From Pseudomonas sp. URMO17WK12:I11 (lineage in GTDB: Bacteria > Pseudomonadota > Gammaproteobacteria > Pseudomonadales > Pseudomonadaceae): a stretch of DNA of 64,000 nucleotides. Location: assembly GCF_007677725.1 (NCBI RefSeq), contig NZ_VEDF01000006.1, forward strand, positions 124,001 through 188,000, read 5' to 3'. The notes beneath the pieces are model-generated. The model ran no database searches and had not been told where the DNA came from. It saw only the letters and a list, made by a program, of their open reading frames with translations. The stretch's first letter is position 1, and every line of letters begins with the position of its first letter. This document shows, one piece after another, positions 51,824 to 60,732 of the stretch. The position numbers and the translations under genes are program-made.

Positions 51824-53278
51824 GTGATCCAGTTTCTCGTCAACCAGGCACTGCACAGCGAGCATGCCCTGGACCCGAACATGACGGTGCTGCAGTACCT
51901 GCGTGAGCACCTGGGCAAACCCGGCACCAAGGAAGGCTGCGCCAGCGGCGACTGCGGCGCCTGTACCGTGGTGGTCGGCGAGCTGGTGCAGGACGATCAA
52001 GGCCAGGACAGCCTGCGCTATCGCAGCCTCAACTCATGCCTGACCTTCGTCTCGTCCCTGCATGGCAAGCAGCTGATCAGCGTCGAAGGCCTCAAGCACA
52101 ACGGGCAACTGCACAGCGTGCAGCAGGCCATGGCCGACTGTCATGGCTCGCAATGCGGCTTCTGCACCCCAGGCTTCGTCATGTCGTTGTTCGCCCTGCA
52201 GAAGAACAGCCAAGGTGCCGACCTGCACCAGGCCCAGGAAGCACTGGCAGGCAACCTGTGCCGCTGTACCGGCTATCGGCCGATCCTCGACGCTGCCGAG
52301 CAGAGCTGCCGGCAGCCCTGCCGCGACCAGTTCGACGCCAAGCAGGCGCAAACCATCGCGCGCCTGAAAGCCATCGCCCCCACGCAAACCGGCGAGCTCA
52401 ACAGCGGCGACAAACGCTGCCTGGTGCCGCTGACCGTGGCCGATCTGGCCGACCTGTACAGCTCGCACCCCGAAGCCCGCCTGCTCGCCGGCGGCACCGA
52501 CCTGGCGCTGGAAGTGACCCAGTTCCACAAGACCCTGCCGGTGATGATCTACGTCGGTCATGTCGCCGAACTCAAGCGCATCGACAAGACCGCCAGTCAC
52601 CTGGAGATCGGCGCTGCCACGCCGCTGACCGACTGCTACGGTGCGCTCAACGATGAATACCCGGATTTTGGCGACTTGCTGCACCGCTTCGCCTCGCTGC
52701 AGATCCGCAACCAGGGCACCCTGGGTGGCAACATCGGCAATGCGTCGCCGATCGGTGACTCGCCGCCCCTGCTGATCGCCCTGGATGCCCAGGTGGTGCT
52801 GCGCCAAGGCCAGCGCCAGCGGGTCATGCCACTGGAAGACTATTTCATCGACTACCGGATCACGGCCCGCCAGGACAGCGAGTTCATCGAGAAGATCATC
52901 GTCCCGCGCGCCAGCAACGACTGGGCGTTTCGTGCCTACAAGGTGTCCAAGCGCCTGGACGATGACATCTCGGCAGTGTGCGCTGCGTTCAACCTGAGCA
53001 TCGAGAACGGCGTGGTCAGCGGTGTGCGCATCGCCTTCGGCGGCATGGCGGCGATTCCCAAGCGCGCCCGCGCCTGCGAAGCGGCCTTGCGCGGCAAGCC
53101 ATGGAGCCAAGCCACGATCGAGCGCGCCTGCCAGGCCTTGGCCGAAGACTTCACGCCGCTGAGCGATTTTCGCGCGAGCAAGGAATACCGCCTGCTGACC
53201 GCGCAGAACCTGCTGCGCAAATACTTCATCGAACAGCAAACGCCTCACATCGAGACCCGGGTGACCGACTATGTCTAA
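51824..53278 (+). CDS. xdhA: Xanthine dehydrogenase small subunit XdhA (2Fe-2S/FAD)
   Basis: A 484-residue subunit carrying two 2Fe-2S clusters and FAD. N-terminal ferredoxin cysteines: EGCASGDCGACTVV; second cluster: CGFCTPGF and NLCRCTGYRP; FAD domain with LLAGGTDLALEV and GTLGGNIGNASPIGDSPP. It transfers electrons from the molybdenum centre in XdhB to NAD. The start is GTG at 51824 with GAGG nine bases upstream. Its end overlaps xdhB by eight bases. Confidence 0.96.
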   Translation: MIQFLVNQALHSEHALDPNMTVLQYLREHLGKPGTKEGCASGDCGACTVVVGELVQDDQGQDSLRYRSLNSCLTFVSSLHGKQLISVEGLKHNGQLHSVQQAMADCHGSQCGFCTPGFVMSLFALQKNSQGADLHQAQEALAGNLCRCTGYRPILDAAEQSCRQPCRDQFDAKQAQTIARLKAIAPTQTGELNSGDKRCLVPLTVADLADLYSSHPEARLLAGGTDLALEVTQFHKTLPVMIYVGHVAELKRIDKTASHLEIGAATPLTDCYGALNDEYPDFGDLLHRFASLQIRNQGTLGGNIGNASPIGDSPPLLIALDAQVVLRQGQRQRVMPLEDYFIDYRITARQDSEFIEKIIVPRASNDWAFRAYKVSKRLDDDISAVCAAFNLSIENGVVSGVRIAFGGMAAIPKRARACEAALRGKPWSQATIERACQALAEDFTPLSDFRASKEYRLLTAQNLLRKYFIEQQTPHIETRVTDYV

Positions 53279-55670
53279 CCAACACGTAGCCAAAAGCCAG
53301 GCTGAAATGGCCGAACTGTTCAGCCAGGACCTCACCACCGGCGTCGGGCGCAGCGTCAAGCACGACAGCGCCGACAAGCATGTGACTGGCGAGGCGGTGT
53401 ACATCGATGACCGCCTGGAGTTTCCCAACCAGCTGCATGTCTATGCGCGCACCGCCGACCGCGCCCACGCACGCATCCTGCGCATCGACACCGCGCCCTG
53501 CTACGCCTTCGAAGGCGTGCGCATCGCCATCACCCATGAAGACATCCCTGGCCTGAAGGACATCGGCCCGGTGGTCGCCGGCGACCCGTTGCTGGCCATC
53601 GACAAGGTCGAATTCTTCGGCCAGCCGGTACTCGCCGTGGCCGCGCGCGACCTGGAGACCGCGCGCCGCGCGGCCATGGCGGCGATCGTCGAGTACGAAG
53701 ACCTGGAACCTGTGCTCGATGTGGTCGAGGCCCTGCGCAAGAAGCACTTCGTGCTCGACAGCCACACGCATCAACGCGGTGACTCGGCGGCGGCACTGGC
53801 CAGCGCGCCGCACCGTATCCAAGGCACCCTGCATATCGGTGGGCAGGAACATTTCTACCTGGAAACCCAGATCTCCTCGGTGATGCCCACCGAAGACGGC
53901 GGCATGATCGTCTACTGCTCCACGCAGAACCCTACCGAAGTGCAGAAGCTGGTCGCCGAAGTGCTCGATGTGCCGATGAACAAGGTGGTGCTGGACATGC
54001 GCCGCATGGGCGGCGGCTTCGGCGGCAAGGAAACCCAGGCGGCCAGCCCCGCCTGCCTGTGCGCGGTGGTCGCGCGCCTGACCGGTCAGCCGACCAAGAT
54101 GCGCCTGCCGCGCGTCGAGGACATGGCCATGACCGGCAAGCGCCACCCGTTCTATGTGGAATACGACGTCGGCTTCGACGACCAGGGTCGCCTGCATGGG
54201 ATCAATTTCGACTTGGCCGGCAACTGTGGCTACTCGCCTGACCTGTCCGGCTCGATCGTCGACCGTGCCATGTTCCACTCCGACAATGCCTACTACCTGG
54301 GCGATGCCACCGTGCATGGCCATCGCTGCAAGACCAACACCGCCTCCAACACCGCCTACCGCGGCTTCGGCGGACCGCAAGGCATGGTCGCCATCGAACA
54401 GGTGATGGACCACATCGCCCGTCACCTGGGCCGTGATCCGCTGGCGGTGCGCAAGGCCAACTACTACGGCAAGACCGAGCGCAACGTCACCCACTACTAC
54501 CAGACGGTCGAGCACAACATGCTCGAAGAAATGACCGCTGAACTGGAAGCCAGCAGCGATTACGCCGAACGCCGCGAGTCGATCCGCCGCTTCAACGCCA
54601 ACAGCCCGGTGCTCAAGAAAGGCCTGGCGCTGACCCCAGTCAAGTTCGGCATCTCGTTCACCGCCACCTTCCTCAACCAGGCCGGTGCGCTGATCCACAT
54701 CTACACTGACGGCAGCATTCACCTGAACCATGGCGGCACGGAGATGGGCCAGGGCCTGAACATCAAGGTGGCGCAGGTGGTGGCGCAGATCTTCCAGGTC
54801 GATATCAGCCGTATCCAGATCACCGCCACCAACACTGACAAGGTGCCCAACACCTCGCCAACGGCGGCCTCCAGTGGCGCCGACCTGAACGGCAAGGCGG
54901 CGCAGAACGCCGCCGAAATTCTCAAGAAACGCCTCACCGAGTTCGCCGCACGGCATTACAACGTGACCGAGGAGGACGTCGAGTTCCGCAATGGCCATGT
55001 GCGCGTACGCGAACAGATCGTCAGTTTCGAGCAACTGGTACAGCAGGCTTATTTCGCCCAGGTGTCGCTGTCGAGTACAGGCTTCTATCGCACACCGAAG
55101 ATCTTCTACGACCGTAGCCAGGCGCGCGGGCGGCCGTTCTACTACTTCGCCTTTGGCGCTGCCTGCGTGGAGGTGATCGTCGATACCCTGACCGGCGAGT
55201 ACAAGATGCTGCGCGCCGACATCCTCCACGATGTGGGCGACTCGCTGAACCCGGCCATCGACATCGGCCAGGTCGAGGGCGGCTTCATCCAGGGCATGGG
55301 CTGGTTGACCACCGAGGAGCTGGTATGGAATGCCAAGGGCAAGTTGATGACCAACGGCCCTGCCAGCTACAAGATTCCGGCCGTGGCCGACATGCCGCTG
55401 GATCTGCGGGTGAAGCTGGTGGAAAACCGCAAGAATCCGGAAGACACCGTGTTCCATTCCAAAGCCGTGGGCGAGCCGCCGTTCATGCTGGGCATCGCTG
55501 CCTGGTGCGCGATCAAGGACGCCGTGGCCAGCCTTGCCGACTACCGCCTGCAGCCGCACGTGGATGCACCCGCGACGCCGGAGCGGGTGTTGTGGGGCTG
55601 CGAGCAGATGCGCAAGGCGGTGGCTGCGGCGCAGCCTGCCGAATCGGCGCGCGAACCCGTTACCCATTGA
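53271..55670 (+). CDS. xdhB: Xanthine dehydrogenase large subunit XdhB (molybdopterin)
   Basis: A 799-residue molybdenum subunit that oxidises hypoxanthine and xanthine to urate. Hallmarks: GEAVYIDD, the substrate channel GGGFGGKETQ, NTAYRGFGGPQG (active-site Arg region), MGQGLNIKVAQV, and the catalytic Glu in KAVGEPPFMLG. No signal peptide, so cytoplasmic. It overlaps xdhA and is followed by a REP-like element before xdhC. Confidence 0.97.
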   Translation: MSNQHVAKSQAEMAELFSQDLTTGVGRSVKHDSADKHVTGEAVYIDDRLEFPNQLHVYARTADRAHARILRIDTAPCYAFEGVRIAITHEDIPGLKDIGPVVAGDPLLAIDKVEFFGQPVLAVAARDLETARRAAMAAIVEYEDLEPVLDVVEALRKKHFVLDSHTHQRGDSAAALASAPHRIQGTLHIGGQEHFYLETQISSVMPTEDGGMIVYCSTQNPTEVQKLVAEVLDVPMNKVVLDMRRMGGGFGGKETQAASPACLCAVVARLTGQPTKMRLPRVEDMAMTGKRHPFYVEYDVGFDDQGRLHGINFDLAGNCGYSPDLSGSIVDRAMFHSDNAYYLGDATVHGHRCKTNTASNTAYRGFGGPQGMVAIEQVMDHIARHLGRDPLAVRKANYYGKTERNVTHYYQTVEHNMLEEMTAELEASSDYAERRESIRRFNANSPVLKKGLALTPVKFGISFTATFLNQAGALIHIYTDGSIHLNHGGTEMGQGLNIKVAQVVAQIFQVDISRIQITATNTDKVPNTSPTAASSGADLNGKAAQNAAEILKKRLTEFAARHYNVTEEDVEFRNGHVRVREQIVSFEQLVQQAYFAQVSLSSTGFYRTPKIFYDRSQARGRPFYYFAFGAACVEVIVDTLTGEYKMLRADILHDVGDSLNPAIDIGQVEGGFIQGMGWLTTEELVWNAKGKLMTNGPASYKIPAVADMPLDLRVKLVENRKNPEDTVFHSKAVGEPPFMLGIAAWCAIKDAVASLADYRLQPHVDAPATPERVLWGCEQMRKAVAAAQPAESAREPVTH

Positions 55671-55673
55671 CAC

Positions 55674-55720
55674 GCGGGGGCCGCTTCGCGCCCCTTTCGC
55701 GACGCAAGGCCGCCCCCACA
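55674..55720. repeat. REP-like intergenic element between xdhB and xdhC
   Basis: The stretch GCGGGGGCCGCTTCGCGCCC, then TTTCGCGACGCAAGGCCGCC and CCCACA resembles the extragenic repeat very common in P. putida genomes (CGCAAGGCCGCTCCTACA-type end). GGGGGC and GCCCCC arms can pair. It interrupts the xdh operon. Confidence 0.6.
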
Positions 55721-55758
55721 AAAAAGCAGGCCATGTTGATCTGAAGAGGATCTGAATC

Positions 55759-56604
55759 ATGCACCAATGGATCAACGCCCTTGCCGATCACCAGAGCCGT
55801 GGCCAGGCCTGTGTGCTGGTGACCATCATCGAGGAGCGCGGTTCTACGCCGCGCAATGCCGGCTCGAAGATGGTCGTTAGCCAAGCGGGCCTGTTCGACA
55901 CCATCGGCGGTGGGCACCTGGAGTACAAGGCGCTGCATATCGCCCGGCAGATGCTCGAAGAGCAGCGCACCACGCCGCACCTGGAGCGCTTCAGCCTGGG
56001 CGCAAGCCTGGGACAGTGCTGCGGTGGCGCCACTGTGCTGCTGTTCGAGCCGATGCCCGCAGTGCAGGCGCAGATCGCCGTATTCGGCGCAGGCCATGTC
56101 GGCCGGGCTCTGGTACCCTTGCTCGCCGCGCTGCCCTGCCGGGTGCGCTGGATCGATTCGCGCGAGCAGGAATTCCCCGAAGCGATGCCCAACGGGGTGA
56201 CCAAAGTACTCAGCGAAGAGCCGGTCGATGAAGTCGATGCGCTGCCTGCCGGCAGCTATTGCATCGTCATGACCCACAACCATCAGCTCGACCTGGAACT
56301 GACCGCCGCCATCCTCAAACGCAACGATTTCACCTGGTTCGGCCTGATCGGCTCGAAGACCAAGCGAGTCAAGTTCGAGCATCGCCTGCGCGAACGCGGC
56401 TACGACGCCGCCGTACTGGCGCGCATGCGTTGCCCCATGGGCTTGCCCGAGGTCAAGGGCAAGCTGCCGATCGAGATCGCCGTGTCCATCGCCGGCGAAA
56501 TCATTGCCACCTACAACGCCTGCTTCGGCCAGCATGACGCTGCTGCCAATGCCGGCCCCATCGCCCAATTGCTGCCGCCCTCGCGGCGCAGCCAAGCCAT
56601 TTGA
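55759..56604 (+). CDS. xdhC: Xanthine dehydrogenase accessory protein XdhC
   Basis: A 281-residue chaperone that binds molybdopterin, helps its sulfuration and inserts it into XdhB. N-terminal VLVTIIEERGSTPRNAGSKM and GGGHLEYKA; cysteines GQCCGGAT; Rossmann-like IAVFGAGHVGRALVP and the closing MGLPEVKGKLPIEIAVSIAGE. An AGAGGAT ribosome site precedes the ATG. guaD begins ten bases later. Confidence 0.95.
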   Translation: MHQWINALADHQSRGQACVLVTIIEERGSTPRNAGSKMVVSQAGLFDTIGGGHLEYKALHIARQMLEEQRTTPHLERFSLGASLGQCCGGATVLLFEPMPAVQAQIAVFGAGHVGRALVPLLAALPCRVRWIDSREQEFPEAMPNGVTKVLSEEPVDEVDALPAGSYCIVMTHNHQLDLELTAAILKRNDFTWFGLIGSKTKRVKFEHRLRERGYDAAVLARMRCPMGLPEVKGKLPIEIAVSIAGEIIATYNACFGQHDAAANAGPIAQLLPPSRRSQAI

Positions 56605-56614
56605 CGAGTGTGTT

Positions 56615-57919
56615 ATGACCCTTACCCGCAAAGCCTACCGTGCCGCCATCCTGCACAGCATCGCCGACCCGGCCGAGGTTGGCCTGGACGCCTCCCATGA
56701 ATACTTCGAAGACGGCCTGCTGGTGATCGACGATGGCCGCATCAGCGCCGTGGGCCATGCCAGCGAGCTGCTGCCCAGCCTGCCCGCCGATATCGAGGTG
56801 GTGCATTACCAGGATGCGCTGATTACCCCGGGCTTCATCGATACCCACATCCACTTCCCGCAGACCGGCATGATCGGCTCGTATGGCGAGCAACTGCTGG
56901 ATTGGCTCAACACCTACACCTTCCCCTGCGAAAAGCAGTTCGCCGACAAGGCGCATGCCGACAAGGTGGCGAAGATCTTCGTCAACGAGCTGCTGCGCAA
57001 TGGCACCACCACTGCCCTGGTGTTCGGCAGCGTGCACCCCGAATCGGTCAACGCCCTGTTCGAGGAGGCCGAACGCCTGGACCTGCGCATGATCGCCGGC
57101 AAGGTGATGATGGACCGTAACGCGCCCGACTACCTGACCGACACCGCGGAAAGCAGCTATAGCCAGAGCAAGGCGTTGATCGAGCGCTGGCACGGCAAGG
57201 GCCGCCTGCACTACGCCGTTACCCCGCGCTTCGCGCCGACCAGCACCCCCGAACAGCTGTCGGTGGCAGGTCAGCTGCTCAAGGAGCACCCAGGCGTGTA
57301 CCTGCACACCCACCTGTCGGAAAACCTCAAGGAAATCGACTGGGTCAAGGAGCTGTTTCCCGAGCAGAACGGCTATCTGGATGTGTACGATCATTTCGAG
57401 CTGCTCGGCGAGCGCTCGGTGTTCGCCCATGGCGTGCACCTGTGCGATGCCGAATGCCAGCGCCTGGCCGACACCGGCTCGGCGATTGCCTTCTGCCCGA
57501 CCTCCAACCTGTTCCTGGGCAGCGGCCTGTTCAACCTGCCGCAGGCAGAACGCTTCAAGGTCAATGTCGGCCTGGGCACCGACGTGGGGGCCGGCACCAG
57601 CTTCTCGCTGCTCAACACCTTGAACGAAGCCTACAAGGTGATGCAGCTGCAAGGGGCCCGCCTGCACCCCTACAAATCGCTGTACCTGGCCACCCTTGGC
57701 GGCGCGCGGGCCTTGCGCCTGGACGATCGCATCGGCAGCCTGCGCCCAGGTAATGATGCCGACTTCGTGGTACTCGACTACAAGGCCACGCCGTTACTGG
57801 ACTACCGCATCGAGCAGTCCCAGAGCATCGAGGAAACCTTGTTCGTGCTGACCACCCTGGGGGATGACCGTACCGTGCGCGAAACCTACGCCGCCGGGCG
57901 CTGCGTGCATCAGCGCTAA
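56615..57919 (+). CDS. guaD: Guanine deaminase
   Basis: A 434-residue amidohydrolase converting guanine to xanthine for XdhAB. Zinc ligands are visible in GFIDTHIHFPQ (HxH), LHTHLSEN, and GLGTDVGAGTS (metal Asp). SFSLLNTLNEAYKVMQLQGA is typical of GuaD. I chose the ATG at 56615 (LTRKAYRAAILHS), which follows xdhC by ten bases; an earlier in-frame ATG at 56504 lies in xdhC. It ends at a perfect palindrome terminator shared with the convergent gntR. Confidence 0.95.
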   Translation: MTLTRKAYRAAILHSIADPAEVGLDASHEYFEDGLLVIDDGRISAVGHASELLPSLPADIEVVHYQDALITPGFIDTHIHFPQTGMIGSYGEQLLDWLNTYTFPCEKQFADKAHADKVAKIFVNELLRNGTTTALVFGSVHPESVNALFEEAERLDLRMIAGKVMMDRNAPDYLTDTAESSYSQSKALIERWHGKGRLHYAVTPRFAPTSTPEQLSVAGQLLKEHPGVYLHTHLSENLKEIDWVKELFPEQNGYLDVYDHFELLGERSVFAHGVHLCDAECQRLADTGSAIAFCPTSNLFLGSGLFNLPQAERFKVNVGLGTDVGAGTSFSLLNTLNEAYKVMQLQGARLHPYKSLYLATLGGARALRLDDRIGSLRPGNDADFVVLDYKATPLLDYRIEQSQSIEETLFVLTTLGDDRTVRETYAAGRCVHQR

Positions 57920-57926
57920 GCATGCA

Positions 57927-57952
57927 AAAGGGCCGCTGATCAGCGGCCCTTT
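57927..57952. terminator. Bidirectional terminator between guaD and gntR
   Basis: A perfect 26-bp palindrome with arms AAAGGGCCGCTGA and TCAGCGGCCCTTT gives A/T runs on both sides, ideal for ending transcription in both directions between two convergent genes. Confidence 0.9.
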
Positions 57953-57975
57953 GCTTGGAAATGCCTGGCGAACTT

Positions 57976-58731
57976 TCAGCCCTTGGCCGAGACCTTGGGG
58001 CGCTTGAGCAGGTGAGAGAACACCGCATGCAGATCGTCCGAGGCGCTTTCGTCGTCCAGGTTGAGCTTGCTGTCGATGTGGTCCATGTGATGCATCATCA
58101 GGCTTACCGCCTGCTCGGCATCGCGCGCCTCGATGGCATCGATCAGTTGCATATGCTCATCGTACGAGCAATGCGAGCGGTTGCCGCTTTCATACTGGGC
58201 GATGATCAGCGAAGTCTGCGAAACCAGGCTGCGCTGGAAGCTGACCAACGGCGCGTTACCGGCAGCCTCGGCGAGCTTGAGGTGAAACTCGCCGGAAAGA
58301 CGAATGCCGGCACCCCGGTCACCGCGCGAAAAGCTGTCGCGCTCTTCGCGCACCATGTGGCGCAACTCACCGAGCTGCTCGGCGGTAGCGTGCTGCACGG
58401 CAAGCTCGGTGATGGCCCGCTCGACCATGCGCCGCGAGAAGAACACCTGGCGCGCCTCCTCCACGGTAGGGCTAGCCACCACCGCACCGCGGTTGGGTCG
58501 CAACAGCACCACGCTTTCATGGGCCAGGCGCGACAGGGCACGGCGGATGATGGTGCGGCTGACGCCGAAGATCTCGCCCAGCGCTTCCTCGCTCAACTTG
58601 GTGCCCGGCGCCAGACGCTGCTCGAGGATGGCCTCGAAGATGTGCGCATAGACGATGTCGTCCTGGGTACCACTGCGACCGGCCTTGCCAGTACGCGCAG
58701 TTTTTTTCAGAGGTTGCAGCTGTTCGTTCAT
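57976..58731 (-). CDS. Second GntR-family (FCD) transcriptional regulator of the purine island
   Basis: A 251-residue regulator with a basic N-terminal tail (LKKTARTGKAGRSG), a winged helix-turn-helix near residues 30-90 (AHIFEAILEQRLAPGTKLSEEALGEIFGV, SRTIIRRALSRL) and an FCD domain (residues 105-235). I chose the ATG at 58731, preceded by GAGAG; a longer frame to 58806 would run through its own operator. TTGTACACAG lies 36 bp upstream and TTGTACACAA farther upstream at the permease, suggesting autoregulation and control of the uptake and urate-degradation genes. Confidence 0.85.
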   Translation of the reverse strand: MNEQLQPLKKTARTGKAGRSGTQDDIVYAHIFEAILEQRLAPGTKLSEEALGEIFGVSRTIIRRALSRLAHESVVLLRPNRGAVVASPTVEEARQVFFSRRMVERAITELAVQHATAEQLGELRHMVREERDSFSRGDRGAGIRLSGEFHLKLAEAAGNAPLVSFQRSLVSQTSLIIAQYESGNRSHCSYDEHMQLIDAIEARDAEQAVSLMMHHMDHIDSKLNLDDESASDDLHAVFSHLLKRPKVSAKG

Positions 58732-58766
58732 GGGCTCTCGAAGCACGAAGAGAAAGTATGGCGCCA

Positions 58767-58776
58767 TTGTACACAG
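58767..58776. promoter_or_regulatory. Motif A half-perfect operator before the second gntR
   Basis: TTGTACACAG matches TTGT-N2-ACAA in seven of eight defined bases and overlaps a TACAAT on the minus strand that could be the gntR -10. A weaker match, TTGTACGACA, lies at 58818-58827. Confidence 0.55.
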
Positions 58777-58865
58777 GCTGACGCGTTTGAGCAGGTACGC
58801 TTTCACCTATATAGCCGTTGTACGACACATTGCGCGCACAAAACATAAAACATTATTTGCATTCT

Positions 58866-58875
58866 TTGTACACAA
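58866..58875. promoter_or_regulatory. Motif A operator in the gntR-permease gap
   Basis: TTGTACACAA is a perfect TTGT-N2-ACAA dyad (TTTGT and ACAAA arms in the wider view), 140 bp before the permease start and 135 bp before the gntR start. Confidence 0.65.
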
Positions 58876-58900
58876 AAGCATAATCCAACCAGCAACATCT

Positions 58901-58914
58901 TGACCTATGAGTCA
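58901..58914. promoter_or_regulatory. Dyad motif B upstream of the permease
   Basis: TGACCTATGAGTCA, extended to TTGAC-N6-GTCAA, lies 101 bp before the permease start. It differs from the xdhA copy at one inner base and at both outer bases, which change together and keep the symmetry. Confidence 0.6.
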
Positions 58915-59014
58915 ACAAATCGGTCAGACGTCTGCCTTCCCTCGTGGAGCCGCCAAGTGCATCGCTCAGGATCTGGCTCCAACAACAACAAGAAAGACTT
59001 GAGGAGTACTTGCT

Positions 59015-60364
59015 GTGGAAACCCGCAAATCCGAAGCCCCTACGCTGGATCTTGCCCCGCCACCGGATACCGGTTGGCTGGAGCGGATTTTCAAACTCAA
59101 GCAACATGGCAGCACCGTCAAAACCGAAATGATCGCCGGGGTGACCACCTTCATCACCATGGCCTACATCATCTTCGTCAACCCCAACATCATGGCTGAT
59201 GCCGGCATCGACCACGGCGCCGCCTTCGTCGCCACCTGCATCGCCGCTGCGCTGGGCTGCCTGTTGATGGGCCTCTACGCCAACTGGCCGGTGGGCCTGG
59301 CTCCAGGCATGGGGCTCAACGCCTTCTTTACCTACACCGTGGTCGGCACCATGGGCTACAACTGGGAAACGGCGCTGGGGGCGGTGTTCGTCTCAGGCGT
59401 GCTGTTCATGTTCCTGACCCTGTCGAAAGTGCGCGAGTGGTTGCTCAACAGCATCCCGGTCAGCCTGCGCCATGCCATGGGGGCTGGCGTCGGATTGTTC
59501 CTCGGGCTGATCGGCCTGAAGACCGCCGGCATCATCGTCGACAGCCCCGCTACCCTGATCAAGCTGGGCTCGTTGCACGAGCCGGGGCCATTGCTGGCTG
59601 CGGTGTGTTTCCTGCTGATCGCCATTCTCAGCTACAAGCGCGTGTTCGGCGCCATCCTGATCAGCATCATCGGCGTCACCCTGGCCGGCTGGGGGCTGGG
59701 CCTGGTGCAGTTCGGTGGCGTGATGTCGATGCCACCCAGCCTGGCCCCGACGTGGATGGCCATGGACGTGGCCGGCGTGTTCAATGTCAGCATGATCAGC
59801 GTGGTGCTGGCGTTCCTGTTCGTGCACATGTTCGATACCGCCGGCACGCTGATGGGCGTGGCGCAGCGCGCCAACCTGGTAGCGCCGGACGGCCGTATCG
59901 AAAACCTGTCGCGGGCGCTGAAGGCCGACAGCGCTTCAAGTGTGTTCGGCGCGGTGGTCGGCGTGCCGCCGGTGACCAGTTATGTGGAAAGTGCTGCCGG
60001 TGTGGCTGCAGGTGGGCGTACCGGTCTCACCGCCGTCGTAGTGGGCATTCTGTTCGTGGCCGCGATGTTCTTCGCCCCACTGGCCGGCATGATCCCGGCC
60101 TATGCCACCGCCGGTGCGCTGATCTACGTGGCGATGCTGATGATGGGCAGCATGGCGCACATTCATTGGGATGAAGCGACCGACAGCATTCCGGCAATCG
60201 TCACGGTGATCATGATGCCGCTGACCTTCTCGGTGGCTGATGGCATTGCCCTGGGCTTCATCAGCTATGTGGCGTTGAAGGCGGGTACCGGCAAGTACAA
60301 GGAAATCTCGGCCAGCCTGTGGGTGCTGTGCGCGATTTTCATTGCCAAGTTCGTGTTTCTCTGA
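59015..60364 (+). CDS. Purine permease of the NCS2/AzgA-like family
   Basis: A 449-residue membrane transporter with about 13 hydrophobic segments. KTEMIAGVTTFITMAYIIFVNP, seen near residue 35, PVGLAPGMGLNAFF, the substrate loop MFDTAGTLMGVAQ and GAVVGVPPVTSYVESAAGVAAGGRTGLTAV are typical of AzgA/PbuG hypoxanthine-guanine permeases. A GTG start at 59015 is supported by GAGGAG eight bases upstream. Location among guaD, xdh and urate genes fits uptake of guanine or hypoxanthine. Both motif A and motif B lie in its promoter region, so it may be under dual control. Confidence 0.88.
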   Translation: METRKSEAPTLDLAPPPDTGWLERIFKLKQHGSTVKTEMIAGVTTFITMAYIIFVNPNIMADAGIDHGAAFVATCIAAALGCLLMGLYANWPVGLAPGMGLNAFFTYTVVGTMGYNWETALGAVFVSGVLFMFLTLSKVREWLLNSIPVSLRHAMGAGVGLFLGLIGLKTAGIIVDSPATLIKLGSLHEPGPLLAAVCFLLIAILSYKRVFGAILISIIGVTLAGWGLGLVQFGGVMSMPPSLAPTWMAMDVAGVFNVSMISVVLAFLFVHMFDTAGTLMGVAQRANLVAPDGRIENLSRALKADSASSVFGAVVGVPPVTSYVESAAGVAAGGRTGLTAVVVGILFVAAMFFAPLAGMIPAYATAGALIYVAMLMMGSMAHIHWDEATDSIPAIVTVIMMPLTFSVADGIALGFISYVALKAGTGKYKEISASLWVLCAIFIAKFVFL

Positions 60365-60382
60365 CCCTTCGCTGAACCAACA

Positions 60383-60402
60383 ATGGGCGCCTCGGCGCCC
60401 AT
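60383..60402 (+). terminator. Terminator after the permease gene
   Basis: ATGGGCGC-CTCG-GCGCCCAT forms an eight-pair stem followed by TCTGATC, 18 bases after the stop. The T tract is weak. Confidence 0.6.
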
Positions 60403-60677
60403 TCTGATCAGTTGGATAGACCATCACCGCTTGGATCACGAAAATGCTTGGGTCTCCCTGGCAGTAGCTGCATGCATTCAAGCCACCTTGCGCGAACGGA
60501 CTCAAGCTGCCCGGGCAATTTAAGCGCTTCAAAAAGGGATTGCAGGCGCTTTACCCGCGCTCCTTATTTCAATTCGGCACCCGATCATTTCAGACGTAAT
60601 TCGAAGTGCCTACTGGTAGAAACAACAATGACGCATTGATGAGTTGCGCCCCTTACAGAAATTGCAGACGAAAAAAA

Positions 60678-60699
60678 GCCCGCCAGTGTGAGAGCGGGC
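60678..60699 (-). terminator. Terminator after hiuH
   Basis: On the minus strand GCCCGC and GCGGGC pair with a ten-base loop, followed by a run of seven T (60671-60677 on the plus strand read as A7). Confidence 0.85.
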
Positions 60700-60732
60700 C
60701 AAAGGACCTACGAAGATTCTTCTAGCGACCAA

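Larger units (their letters stand above)
60365..60732. other. 368-bp gap between the permease and hiuH genes
   Basis: Convergent gap holding one terminator for each gene (60383-60402 and 60678-60699). Between them I see no convincing gene; a 75-codon frame on the plus strand has no ribosome site and no recognisable product. Confidence 0.6.

Noticed and set aside
53226..55775. Long minus-strand frame opposite xdhB
   Set aside because: Same cause: xdhB has all its molybdopterin motifs, and the antisense translation is His/Val-rich without domains or a ribosome site.
60412..60639. 75-codon plus-strand frame in the permease-hiuH gap
   Set aside because: No ribosome site, no hydrophobic or motif pattern, and it overlaps the terminator region.
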